Translations under genes and position numbers: made by a program
Source of the DNA: Stenotrophomonas sp. BIO128-Bstrain
GTDB lineage: Bacteria; Pseudomonadota; Gammaproteobacteria; Xanthomonadales; Xanthomonadaceae
DNA: 64,000 nucleotides
Reading direction: 5' to 3'
Assembly: GCF_030128875.1 (NCBI RefSeq)
Contig: NZ_CP124620.1
Span: forward strand, 2,666,001 to 2,730,000
Shown: positions 32,111-41,107 of the stretch, piece by piece
Layout of the letters: each line of letters opens with the position of its first letter
Numbering within the stretch: position 1 is the first letter of the stretch
Notes under the pieces: generated by a model
What the model saw: only the letters and a program-made list of their open reading frames with translations
Databases searched by the model: none
What the model was told of the DNA's origin: nothing

Positions 32111-33345
32111 CCCGCCATCGCGCGCAGCGTGATGCCGACGATGTAGGCCAGGTACGTGCCCGTCGCGTAGCCCATCGTGCCCAGCAGCACGCCGACCGGT
32201 GCCAGCGAGGGGTGGAACGCCGCCGCGACCACGGGCGCCGAGGCCGGCCCGCCGATGTTGGATTGCGAGCCGATCGCAAAGTAGAAGAACGGCACCTTCA
32301 GCGCGCGCGCCAGCGCCCACAGCAGCACGATGTGCACCGCGATCCAGATCAGGCCAAGCAGGAACAGCCAAGGGCGGTCCAGCAACGCCAGCAGATCCAT
32401 CTGCATGCCGATGCAGGCGATCAGGAAGTACAGCAGCAGCGAACCCAGCTTGGAGGCACCGGCGCCTTCCAGGTTGCGCGCACGGGTGAAGCTCAGCGCC
32501 AGGCCGCAGGTGGTGGAAATCACCACCACCCATACGAAGGGCGCGTCCAGGCTGAACTGCGAGGCCCAGGCGACATGGCCCTTGAACCATGCCGAGACCG
32601 GACCGGCGATCGCATGCGACAGCCCCACCACGCCGAAGGCAACGGCGACGATCAGCATCAGGTCGGTCAGGCTGGCCACGCGCTCGTGCTGCGCCTGGAA
32701 GGCCTGGATGCGCAGCTTGAGCGCATCGATGCCCGAGGTATCGGCCCCACTGCGCGCATCGATCTTCGCCGAACGCCCGGCCATGAAGATCAGCACCGCC
32801 ATCCACACGTAGCCGACACCGACATCGACCACCGCGAACTGCCCGAAGGTGGTCGCGTTGACATCGAACACTTCGCGCATCGCCAGCATGTTGGCGCCGC
32901 CGCCAATCCAGCTGCCGGCCAGCGCGGCCATGCCGGCCCAGGTATCGCCGGCCACGGTTGCCGGATGCAGCCACTTCATCAACTGAAACGCGACCACCGC
33001 GCCGACCATGATGCTCAGCGAGGCGCCCAGGTACATCACGATCAGTTTCGGTCCCAGCCGCAGGATGCCCTTGATATCCACGGCCAAAGTGAGCAGTACC
33101 AGCGCGGCGGGCAGCAGGATGTCGCGGGCGACCGGGTTGTAGAGATGGGTGTTCTGGCCGTCGATCAGGCCGACGGTGTTGTACACCCCGGGAATCAGGT
33201 AGCACAGCAACAGGGCTGGCACGTAGGTGTAGAAACGCTTCCACGGCCCCTGCTCGCGCGAGGCAGTCCAGAACACGGCGCCGAGGGTGGCGGCGATCAG
33301 GCCGAAGACGACGATATCGTTCTGGATCAGGGCGGGTGCTTTCAC
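32107..33345 (-). CDS. DUF819 family membrane permease
   Basis: The 412-residue protein has about 12 hydrophobic segments and matches DUF819/YjcL: FTRARN and GSQSNIGGPASAPVVAAAFHPSLAPVGVLLGTMGYATG near the C-terminus, and AALAGSWIGGGANMLAM near residue 150. Function unestablished; the fold is related to secondary transporters. I chose GTG at 33345 (KAPALIQND), but no strong ribosome-binding site is seen and an ATG 18 codons upstream is open. The TAG stop lies inside the flanking repeat. Confidence 0.8.
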   Translation of the reverse strand: MKAPALIQNDIVVFGLIAATLGAVFWTASREQGPWKRFYTYVPALLLCYLIPGVYNTVGLIDGQNTHLYNPVARDILLPAALVLLTLAVDIKGILRLGPKLIVMYLGASLSIMVGAVVAFQLMKWLHPATVAGDTWAGMAALAGSWIGGGANMLAMREVFDVNATTFGQFAVVDVGVGYVWMAVLIFMAGRSAKIDARSGADTSGIDALKLRIQAFQAQHERVASLTDLMLIVAVAFGVVGLSHAIAGPVSAWFKGHVAWASQFSLDAPFVWVVVISTTCGLALSFTRARNLEGAGASKLGSLLLYFLIACIGMQMDLLALLDRPWLFLLGLIWIAVHIVLLWALARALKVPFFYFAIGSQSNIGGPASAPVVAAAFHPSLAPVGVLLGTMGYATGTYLAYIVGITLRAMAG

Positions 33346-33405
33346 GGGTGTGGAGTGCCTGGACGATGGGCGTGCGATTCGGCACGTTTCGGGAAACAAT
33401 CACGG

Positions 33406-33464
33406 GTAGAGCCGACCGTTGGTCGGCTGCCGTAAAAGAGCAGCCGACCAACGGTCGGCTCTAC
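33406..33464. repeat. Inverted GTAGAGCC dimer
   Basis: Same family and arrangement as 32037-32110, on the other side of the DUF819 gene; the arms are near-identical and the loop differs. Confidence 0.85.
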
Positions 33465-33465
33465 C

Positions 33466-33553
33466 GGTTACACCGCCGACGTTGGCCGGTTACACCGCCG
33501 ACGTTGGCCGGTCACACCGCCGACAATGCTCGGTTACAACACCACCGATCACC
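33466..33553. repeat. Four tandem 22-bp units
   Basis: 33466-33487 and 33488-33509 are identical (GGTTACACCGCC then GACGTTGGCC). 33510-33531 has a few changes and 33532-33553 is more diverged. They abut the inverted dimer directly. Confidence 0.88.
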
Positions 33554-33590
33554 GGTGACGCCACGGCCAACGAGACCCGGTGCCTTGAAC

Positions 33591-33616
33591 AAGCGCCGCC
33601 CCTGGGGGCGGCGCTT
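33591..33616 (-). terminator. Probable terminator of the first S9 peptidase
   Basis: Stem AAGCGCCGCCC/GGGCGGCGCTT, 10 bp past the stop; only a weak U-tract follows on the minus strand. Confidence 0.55.
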
Positions 33617-33625
33617 CGAACCGGC

Positions 33626-35689
33626 TTACTCGCCGATGTGCTGCTTCAGCCAGCCGTTGACGGTGTCATGCCACTGCACGCTGTTCTGCGGCTTGAGCAC
33701 CCAGTGGTTCTCGTCCGGGAAATACAGGAACTTGGACTCGATGCCCTGGCGCTGCGCGGCGGTGAACGCCGCCAGGCCCTGCTCCACCGGAATGCGGTAG
33801 TCGAGCTGGCCGTGCACGATCAGGATCGGCTTCTTCCAGTCCGAGACGTGGTTGACCGGGTTGAACTTCTCGTAGTTGGCGGCCTTCTCATACGGCGTGC
33901 CGCCCTGCTCCCACTCGGTGAACCACAGTTCTTCGGTGGCGTAGCCCATCATGCGCTGATCGAACACGCCGTCATGGTTGACCAGGCACTTCCACGGCTC
34001 GTTCCAGTTGCCGGCGATCCAGTTGACCATGAAGCCGCCGTAGCTGGCGCCCAGCGCGCATGCCTTGTCGCCGTTGAGGAACGGGTACTGCTTCTGTGCC
34101 GCGGCCCAGCCCTTCTGCAGATCTTCCAGCGGGCGGTCGCCCCAGTGCTGGCTGATCGCGTCGGTGAAGGCCTGGCCGTAACCGGTGGAGCCGTGGAAGT
34201 CGATCATGACCACTGCGTAGCCCTGCCCGGCGTAGGTCTGCGGGTTCCAGCGATAGCTCCAGCCATTGCCGAAGCTGCCCTGCGGGCCGCCGTGGATCAG
34301 GAACGCGACCGGGTAGCGCTTGCCTTCCTGGTAGTTGTACGGCTTGACCACGTAACCGTGCACGGTCTCGTTGTTCCAGCCCTTGAACTGGAACTGCTCG
34401 TAATCGCCGAAGGCGACATCGGGCAGCATCTCGCCGGCGCTGGGGGTGATCTCGCGCGGGTTGGCGCCATCGAAGGCGGCCACGACGATCTGGTCGCCGC
34501 TCTTCAGGCTGTTCTTCGTATACGCCAGGGTAGTGCCGGCGATCACCGGCGAGCCGATGCTGCCGCCGTCCACCACCACTTCGGCTTTGCCCGTGGCGAT
34601 GTCCACGGCGAAAAGGCGGTGCTCGCCCATGTCGTCGGCGCTGGTGTAGATCAGGCTGCCGTCACCGGACAGCACGATCTCGCCGGCCGAACGATCCCAC
34701 TTGGGGGCGATCTCGCGGGTCTTGCCGGTGGCCACGTCCATCGCCATCAGGCCGAAGCGGTCCGCTTCGAAGCCCGGGCGCTTCATGGCACGGTAGTACA
34801 GGGTCTTGCCGTCGGCACTGAACACCGGACCGGCATCCCAGGCAGGGTTGGACGCGGTCAGGTTGACCGGCGCCTGCTTGCCCTCGGCATCCAGGCGGTA
34901 CAGGTCGAAGTTGGTCGACCACGGCTCCTGCTTGCCGGCCACGCGGATCGCGGCGACCACGCTCTTGCCATCCGGCGACCAGGTGAAGTCGTCATTGCCA
35001 CCGAACGGCTTGGACGGTGCATCGCCGGCCAGCGTTGCGCTGATCGCCGAGGCACCCTTCACCGCCGCGGCCTTGGCGGCCGGCAGCGGCGCCACGAACA
35101 GCGTGTTGCGGCGGCCGTCGGCCCAGGTGTCCCAATGACGCACGAACAGGTTGTCGAACACCTCGCCGGTGTTCTTGCGCGCCTTGTGCGCGTCCAGCTT
35201 CTTGCTGGTGCAGGCCAGGTCCGAACCGCAGTCCTGGAACACGCCGCTGCTGAAGGCCACGCGGTCGCCCTGCGGGGAGACGTGGAAGCTGTCCACATCG
35301 ACCGGGAAATCGGTCAGCTGGCGCGGCGTGCCGCCGGTGGCCGGCTGCGCGTAGAGCTGCTGGCTGCCGTTCCTGGCGCTCAGGAAATACACGGTCTGGC
35401 CATCGGCCGACAGCGCGGCGGAATTGACGTTCCAGCCGGCCGGGGTCAGCGGCTTGGGCGGGGCCAGGTCGCGCGTGCGCAGGTTGCGGATGTACAGGCC
35501 GGTGCTGGCCTTGCTGTCGGTGCCGACCACGCGCTTGGCGAAGATGACGTTGCCGCCATCGGCAGTGAGCAGCGGGCTGGAGACACGATCCAGCGCGATC
35601 ATGTCGCGCACATCCAGGCCACGCGTGGCCGCCAGCGAGGGCATCGCGGTCAGCAGGCACAACGGCAGCAGGGCGTAACGAAGTTTCAT
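33626..35689 (-). CDS. Exported S9 family peptidase (DPP-type prolyl oligopeptidase fold)
   Basis: The 687-residue protein has a signal peptide (LRYALLPLCLLTAMPSLAA; start ATG 35689). Residues ~25-420 form a beta-propeller (WSPDGKSVVAA, FSADGKTLYYRA). The C-terminal alpha/beta-hydrolase has the Ser in GASYGGF, the Asp in HGQLDYRIP and the His in DENHWV. A likely periplasmic dipeptidyl or oligopeptidyl peptidase that trims peptides for uptake. It lies next to the OPT transporter gene; a terminator separates them. Confidence 0.92.
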   Translation of the reverse strand: MKLRYALLPLCLLTAMPSLAATRGLDVRDMIALDRVSSPLLTADGGNVIFAKRVVGTDSKASTGLYIRNLRTRDLAPPKPLTPAGWNVNSAALSADGQTVYFLSARNGSQQLYAQPATGGTPRQLTDFPVDVDSFHVSPQGDRVAFSSGVFQDCGSDLACTSKKLDAHKARKNTGEVFDNLFVRHWDTWADGRRNTLFVAPLPAAKAAAVKGASAISATLAGDAPSKPFGGNDDFTWSPDGKSVVAAIRVAGKQEPWSTNFDLYRLDAEGKQAPVNLTASNPAWDAGPVFSADGKTLYYRAMKRPGFEADRFGLMAMDVATGKTREIAPKWDRSAGEIVLSGDGSLIYTSADDMGEHRLFAVDIATGKAEVVVDGGSIGSPVIAGTTLAYTKNSLKSGDQIVVAAFDGANPREITPSAGEMLPDVAFGDYEQFQFKGWNNETVHGYVVKPYNYQEGKRYPVAFLIHGGPQGSFGNGWSYRWNPQTYAGQGYAVVMIDFHGSTGYGQAFTDAISQHWGDRPLEDLQKGWAAAQKQYPFLNGDKACALGASYGGFMVNWIAGNWNEPWKCLVNHDGVFDQRMMGYATEELWFTEWEQGGTPYEKAANYEKFNPVNHVSDWKKPILIVHGQLDYRIPVEQGLAAFTAAQRQGIESKFLYFPDENHWVLKPQNSVQWHDTVNGWLKQHIGE

Positions 35690-35788
35690 CGGGGTCTCCG
35701 CGGAACGGCAAAACGCCGATGTTAGGGCCGCAAGGGCCGCACATGCAAAGGCCATCGGTCATGCCGGCGCATTGGCTGAACGCAGAAA

Positions 35789-35816
35789 CGACACACCCCG
35801 CCGGAGCGGGGTGTGT
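35789..35816 (-). terminator. Terminator of the OPT gene
   Basis: Stem ACACACCCCGC/GCGGGGTGTGT with loop CGGA, 28 bp past the stop; short U-tract. Confidence 0.7.
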
Positions 35817-35843
35817 CACGACCCGGATCGGAGTCGTTGTTGC

Positions 35844-37814
35844 TTAGACCGAACCCACCGCGCGCTTGCCGGTGCGGTAGATCAGCCAACCGACCAGGAA
35901 CAGCACGGCCAGGCCGATCCACTGCGCGCCCGGCAGGTGGAACGGCAGCGCCAGCACATCGGCGCGGCTGCTGACCACGATCGGGATCGCGATGGCGATG
36001 CCCATCAGGGCTTCACCGGTGATCAGGCCGGCGGCGAACAGCACGCCCGGCTTGTGCACGCGGTCACGGCCTTCTTCATCATCGCCACGGATCTTGTGGA
36101 AGCGCTCCACCAGGTAGGCGATCAGGCCACCCAGGAAGATCGGGACCATGAGTTCCAGCGGCAGGTAGATGCCGATCGCGGCGGCCAGCACCGGCACGCG
36201 GAAGCGGGCATTGCGCGACTTCAGCCAGCTGTCGAAGGCGATGATCGCCGCACCGACCACCGCACCGATACCGATGAAGGTCCACGGCAGCTCGCCGCCG
36301 AACAGACCCTTGGCCACCGAGGCCATGAGGTTGGCCTGCGGCGCGGCCAGCGCGTTGGGATGCAGCTCGGACTTCACGCCGATGCCGTAGGCGGTGGCCA
36401 GCAGGTTCAGCACCGGGGCCATGATCAGCGCGCACGAGAACGCGCCGATACCCAGCATCAGCTGCTGCTTCCACGGGGTGGCGCCGACGATGTAGCCGGC
36501 CTTGAGATCCTGCAGGTTGTCACCGCCGACCGCGGCCGCGCAGCACACCACCGCGCCGATCATGATCGCGGCCACCGCGCCCAGCGGCGCACCGCCGATG
36601 CCGACCGGGGTCAGGCCATCCTTGCCGAGCAGCAGCACCAGTACCGCCGAGGCGAACAGGATGGTGGAGATGGTGATGCCCGAGACCGGGTTGTTGGACG
36701 AGCCGATCAGGCCGGCCAGGTAGGCCGAGACCGAGACGAACAGGAAGCCGGCCACGATCATGATCAGGGTCATCGGGATCGAGACATGCCACTGGCCCAC
36801 GATGGCCTGGTACAGCGCCAGCAGCGGCAGGGTGAACACCACCAGGGCCACCAGCATCCACTTCATCGGCAGGTCGCGTTCGGTGTGCGCCAGCGCCGGG
36901 CCACCGCTCTTGCGGGCCGCGGCAAAGCCACTCTTGACGCCGTTGAGCAGCGACTTGCGCAGCGAGATCAGGGTCCAGACGCCGCCGATCAGCATCGCGC
37001 CCACGCCCAGGTAACGCATCTTCGCGCCCCAGATGGCGAAGGCCGCTTCCGTCGAACTGGCCGTGGCGATCGAGGCCGCCAGCGCCGGATCGGTGTTCAT
37101 GAAGAACGCCTGGTACAGCGGAATGGCGATATGCCAGGTCAGGATCGAACCAGACACCACCACGATGCCGACATTCAGGCCGACGATGTAGCCCACGCCC
37201 AGCAGCGCCGGGGACAGGTTGGTGCCGATGAAGGCGGTGATCTTCGAGGTACCGACGTAGGCCGAGGTGGCCCAGGCATCCGGGATCAGGCGCAGCCCGC
37301 TTTCGGCGGCCAGCTTCACGAAGGCGCCGATCACCGCCGACACGGCCAGGATCTTCAGGCCCGGGCCCGGGTTTTCACCGGCCTTGAGCACTTCGGCGGC
37401 GGCCTTGCCTTCCGGGAACGGAAGCGGATCTTCCACGATCATCGAACGGCGCAGCGGCACCGAGAACAGCACGCCCAGCAGGCCACCCAGACCGGCGATG
37501 CCCAGCACCCACCAGTACTTGAAGTCCGGCCAGTAGCCCATGATCACCAGCGCGGGGATGGTGAAGATCACACCGGCGGCGATCGACGAACCGGCCGAAG
37601 CACCGGTCTGGACGATGTTGTTTTCCAGGATCGTGCCACCGCCGAGCAGGCGCAGCACCCCCATGGAAATGACCGCGGCGGGAATGGCGGTGGCGATGGT
37701 CAGGCCTGCGAACAGACCGAGGTAGGCGTTGGCGGCCGACAGAATCACCGCCAGCACGATGGCAAGCACCACCGCACGGAAAGTGAGCTGGCGTGGCGCA
37801 GCGTCGTTGTTCAT
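35844..37814 (-). CDS. OPT family oligopeptide transporter
   Basis: The 656-residue integral membrane protein has roughly 16 hydrophobic segments. It has the N-terminal SAANAYLGLFAGLTIATAIPAAVIS, the motif GSSNNPVSGITISTI and GGDNLQDLKAGYIVGATPWKQQ, which are marks of bacterial OPT proteins. Likely proton-coupled uptake of oligopeptides; related members carry metal chelates. The start is ATG at 37814 (MNNDAAPRQLTFRAVVL). It lies beside the S9 peptidase, which could supply its substrates. Confidence 0.93.
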   Translation of the reverse strand: MNNDAAPRQLTFRAVVLAIVLAVILSAANAYLGLFAGLTIATAIPAAVISMGVLRLLGGGTILENNIVQTGASAGSSIAAGVIFTIPALVIMGYWPDFKYWWVLGIAGLGGLLGVLFSVPLRRSMIVEDPLPFPEGKAAAEVLKAGENPGPGLKILAVSAVIGAFVKLAAESGLRLIPDAWATSAYVGTSKITAFIGTNLSPALLGVGYIVGLNVGIVVVSGSILTWHIAIPLYQAFFMNTDPALAASIATASSTEAAFAIWGAKMRYLGVGAMLIGGVWTLISLRKSLLNGVKSGFAAARKSGGPALAHTERDLPMKWMLVALVVFTLPLLALYQAIVGQWHVSIPMTLIMIVAGFLFVSVSAYLAGLIGSSNNPVSGITISTILFASAVLVLLLGKDGLTPVGIGGAPLGAVAAIMIGAVVCCAAAVGGDNLQDLKAGYIVGATPWKQQLMLGIGAFSCALIMAPVLNLLATAYGIGVKSELHPNALAAPQANLMASVAKGLFGGELPWTFIGIGAVVGAAIIAFDSWLKSRNARFRVPVLAAAIGIYLPLELMVPIFLGGLIAYLVERFHKIRGDDEEGRDRVHKPGVLFAAGLITGEALMGIAIAIPIVVSSRADVLALPFHLPGAQWIGLAVLFLVGWLIYRTGKRAVGSV

Positions 37815-37873
37815 GGAAGCCCCTGCTGGCAAAAAATCCCTGCCACGCTAGCGTTCATGTACGGGCAAGTCCA

Positions 37874-37895
37874 GTAGTGCCGGCCGCTGGCCGGC
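37874..37895. repeat. SMAG palindrome
   Basis: GTAGTGCCGGCC / GGCCGGC, upstream of the OPT gene on the non-coding side. Confidence 0.85.
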
Positions 37896-38037
37896 AACGC
37901 TTCACCGCCTGATCGAGGCGCCTGTTGACCTGCGCGTGCCACCGGAGTGGCCACACGCCGGACTCGGCAACGTCCCAGGCCGGGCCCGTCCACTTTAGTT
38001 ATGTTATATCCTATCGCGCCGAGTACCCGGCGCCGCT

Positions 38038-39189
38038 GTGACGCATTCCCCCGCCTCCCGTTTGACCTCCATCGACCAGCTGCGCGGCACCGTGATCGTG
38101 CTGATGCTGCTCGACCACGTGCGCGAAACCTTCTACCTGCATGCCCAGGTGGCCGACCCGATGGCGGTGGACCAGGTGGAGCCGGCCCTGTTCGTCAGCC
38201 GGCTGTTGGCGCATCTGTGTGCCCCGGTGTTCGTGCTGCTGACCGGCCTGTCGGCCTGGCTGTACGCCAGCGGCAAACCGGATGGGCGCCGGGCCGCCTC
38301 GGCCTTCCTGCTCGAGCGCGGCCTGTTCCTGGTGGTGCTGGAACTGCTGGTCGTCAACTTCGCCTGGACGCTGCAGTTCCCACCGAGCGTCGTGTACCTG
38401 CAGGTGATCTGGGCAATCGGCATCAGCATGATCGCGCTGGCCGGGCTGCTCTGGCTCCCGCGCGGCGCGCTGGCGGTGCTGGCGCTGGCCGTGATCGCCG
38501 GGCACAACCTGCTCGATGGCATCCGCGTGCAGGGTGACGGGGCGCTGGCCGTGTTGTGGAAAGTGCTGCACCAGCGCGACTGGATCACGGTGACCGACGG
38601 GCTGCGCCTGCGGACCTCGTATCCGGTGCTGCCGTGGATCGGCGTGATTGCACTGGGCTGGGTGATCGGCCCGTGGTTCGCACGCGGCGGCGATGCCCTC
38701 CTGCGCCAGGGTCGGCTGTGGCTGGCCGGTGCCGGTGCGCTGCTCGCCTTCGTGCTGCTGCGGGCGATCAACGCTTACGGCGACAGCCCGTGGCAGTCCT
38801 TGGCCACGTTGGGCAATACGCTGATGAGCTTCTTCAACGTGACCAAGTACCCGCCCTCGCTGCTGTTCCTGCTGCTGACCCTGGGCATCGGCCTGCTGTT
38901 GCTGCGCCTGTACGAACAGCCGCGCGTGGCCCGGGCGCTGGCGCCATTGGCCGACATCGGCGCGGCGCCGATGTTCTTCTACCTGCTGCACCTGTATGTG
39001 CTGAAGCTGCTGTACGTTCTGGCCGAAGCACGCTGGGGCCAGACGCACGGCGGCTACTTCGCGGTGGACCACGTGGCGAGCCTGTGGGTGATCACCGCCG
39101 TGCTGGCACTGGCGCTGTATTGGCCGACACGGGCATTCGCGCGGTTCAAGGCGCGGCGGCGGGATCTGGCCTGGCTTCGCTATCTGTAA
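38038..39189 (+). CDS. DUF1624 (heparan-alpha-glucosaminide acetyltransferase-like) membrane protein
   Basis: The 383-residue protein has about ten membrane helices. The start RLTSIDQLRGTVIVLMLLDHVRE matches the DUF1624/HGSNAT catalytic family, where the SIDxxRG and MLLDH residues sit in the active site. It probably acetylates a sugar or polymer at the membrane; the acceptor is unknown. GTG at 38038 is the start; the AT-rich TTATGTTATATCCTATC about 25 bp upstream is probably the promoter -10 region, giving a very short leader. No related sugar genes nearby. Confidence 0.82.
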   Translation: MTHSPASRLTSIDQLRGTVIVLMLLDHVRETFYLHAQVADPMAVDQVEPALFVSRLLAHLCAPVFVLLTGLSAWLYASGKPDGRRAASAFLLERGLFLVVLELLVVNFAWTLQFPPSVVYLQVIWAIGISMIALAGLLWLPRGALAVLALAVIAGHNLLDGIRVQGDGALAVLWKVLHQRDWITVTDGLRLRTSYPVLPWIGVIALGWVIGPWFARGGDALLRQGRLWLAGAGALLAFVLLRAINAYGDSPWQSLATLGNTLMSFFNVTKYPPSLLFLLLTLGIGLLLLRLYEQPRVARALAPLADIGAAPMFFYLLHLYVLKLLYVLAEARWGQTHGGYFAVDHVASLWVITAVLALALYWPTRAFARFKARRRDLAWLRYL

Positions 39190-39294
39190 GCGCGCATGGC
39201 CGGCAGCACGACGGCGGAGCGGCCAGACACGGCACGGCTGACCCTTCGCCCCGGGCCTATACTCGCCCCCTTGTCCGCCCTGCCCCAGCCCTCG

Positions 39295-41070
39295 ATGACC
39301 GCAGCCGTCCTGCCCGCCACCTCGACCTCCACCGCGACCGACGACTTCCTTGGCCATCCCAAGGGCGTCTACATCTGCTTCTTCACCGAGATGTGGGAGC
39401 GGTTCTCGTTCTACGGGATGAAGGCGCTGCTGCTGCTCTACCTCACCAAATACCACCTGTTCGGCGACAAGGCCGGCCTGGATCTGCTCGGTGCCTATGG
39501 CGGCCTGGTCTACTGCATCCCGGTCTTCGGCGGCCTGCTCGCCGACCGCTGGCTGGGCATGCGCAAGGCGGTGGTGTTCGGCGGCGTGCTGCTGGTGCTC
39601 GGCCACCTGGGCATGGCTTTCGAAGGTCACGCAGCGGTCCGCGTCGATGGCGCGATCGTGCGCGATGACGCGGCCCTGGGCATCACCTACCTCTCGCTGG
39701 CCCTGATCATCATGGGCGTGGGCTTCCTCAAGCCGAACATCTCCACCATCGTCGGCAAGCTGTACCCGGAAAACGATCCGCGCCGCGACTCGGGCTTTTC
39801 GCTGTTCTACGCCGGCATCAACCTGGGCGCGCTGTTCGCCTCGCTGGTGTGCGGCTTCCTCGGCGAAGCCTATGGCTGGAAGTACGGCTTCGGTGCGGCC
39901 GGCATCGGCATGGTGATCGGCCTGGGCATGTTCCTGTGGGGCCAGAAGTATCTGCAGGGCCACGCCGAACCGTCCGATCTGCCCGCGCTGCGCCAACGCG
40001 TGCTCGGCATCCGCCGCGAATGGCTGATCTATGCCGTGGCCGTGCTGGGCGTGATTCCGGTGGCCGCGCTGATGTGGGCCGCCGCCAATGGTGCGTTCGC
40101 GCTCGGTGGTGAACTCAGCTTGGCGCTGATGTTGATGATCGTGGTGCTCGGTGGCGTGCTGGTCTGGTTCGCCTGGTTCACCGGCACCCGCTGCACGCCG
40201 GTGCAGCGCCAGCAGATGATCGCGCTGATGGCGCTGATCTTCATGGCGCTGGTGTTCTTCACCCTGTACGAGCAGACCTATGGCTCCTGGGTGACCTTCA
40301 CCGACCGCCTGCTCACCAAGGACCTGGTGCCGTCGCTGGTGATCCAGGGTGGCACCCCGCTGCCGTGGTCGATCGCCTCGCTGCTGCTGGCGCCGCTGGG
40401 CTTCGTGGTGGCCGCGCGTCTGTCCGAGCGCCGCCCGGGCTCGTCCGCGCCACGCACATTGTTCATCGTGATCGTCGCGGCGATGCTGGTCATGCTGATC
40501 CGCGACTGCCTGGTGATTCCGCAGACCGCCGGCTCGCTGACTTACCTGGGCGGCCTGTTCCTGGTGGTGCTCGCGCCGCTGTTCGCCATGCTGTGGGCGT
40601 GGCTGGACCGTCGCCGCATGGACCCGTCCAAGCCGGTCAAATCCTCGATCGGGCTGATCTTCGCCGCACTGTCGTTCGTGCCGCTGGCACTGGCGGCGCA
40701 GCAGGTGGGCGCGACCGGGCAGATGGCCAGCGTGTGGTGGCTGGTACTGGCCTACCTGATCCTGGAGATCGGCGAAATGTGCCTGTCACCGGTCGGTCTG
40801 TCCGCCGTTACTCAGCTGGCCGCGCCGCGGGTGGTCAGCCTGATGATGGGCACCTGGTTCCTGGCCACCGCGTTTTCGGAAACGCTGGCCGCGCTGTTCG
40901 GCAAGCTCGCCGCGATCGAGGTACCGGAAGGCGAAACCATGAACATCGCCAGCGCCGCCGCCAGCTACGAACACCTGTTCTGGCTGCTGATGTGGATCGG
41001 CCTGGGCTGCGCGGCGGTCGCACTGATCTGTTCGCCGCTGCTGAAGCGAATGATGCACGGGGTGAAGTAG
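39295..41070 (+). CDS. POT family proton-dependent peptide transporter
   Basis: The 591-residue protein has ~14 membrane helices. It has the N-terminal CFFTEMWERFSFYGMKALLLLYL (the ExxER-type motif), GGLLADRWLGMRK and the PTR2 motif FSLFYAGINLGAL. It imports di- and tripeptides with protons. I chose ATG at 39295; an in-frame TTG at 39271 is possible because a TATACT (-10) at 39258-39263 would start the mRNA near 39270. It adds to the peptide-uptake theme with OPT and the two S9 peptidases. Confidence 0.93.
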   Translation: MTAAVLPATSTSTATDDFLGHPKGVYICFFTEMWERFSFYGMKALLLLYLTKYHLFGDKAGLDLLGAYGGLVYCIPVFGGLLADRWLGMRKAVVFGGVLLVLGHLGMAFEGHAAVRVDGAIVRDDAALGITYLSLALIIMGVGFLKPNISTIVGKLYPENDPRRDSGFSLFYAGINLGALFASLVCGFLGEAYGWKYGFGAAGIGMVIGLGMFLWGQKYLQGHAEPSDLPALRQRVLGIRREWLIYAVAVLGVIPVAALMWAAANGAFALGGELSLALMLMIVVLGGVLVWFAWFTGTRCTPVQRQQMIALMALIFMALVFFTLYEQTYGSWVTFTDRLLTKDLVPSLVIQGGTPLPWSIASLLLAPLGFVVAARLSERRPGSSAPRTLFIVIVAAMLVMLIRDCLVIPQTAGSLTYLGGLFLVVLAPLFAMLWAWLDRRRMDPSKPVKSSIGLIFAALSFVPLALAAQQVGATGQMASVWWLVLAYLILEIGEMCLSPVGLSAVTQLAAPRVVSLMMGTWFLATAFSETLAALFGKLAAIEVPEGETMNIASAAASYEHLFWLLMWIGLGCAAVALICSPLLKRMMHGVK

Positions 41071-41107
41071 GGAAACCCCGGGCAATCAGCGCCCCGCCAG
41101 TGCCACG

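Noticed and set aside
33466..33553. CRISPR array
   Set aside because: The units abut without spacers and only four are present; no cas genes in the window.
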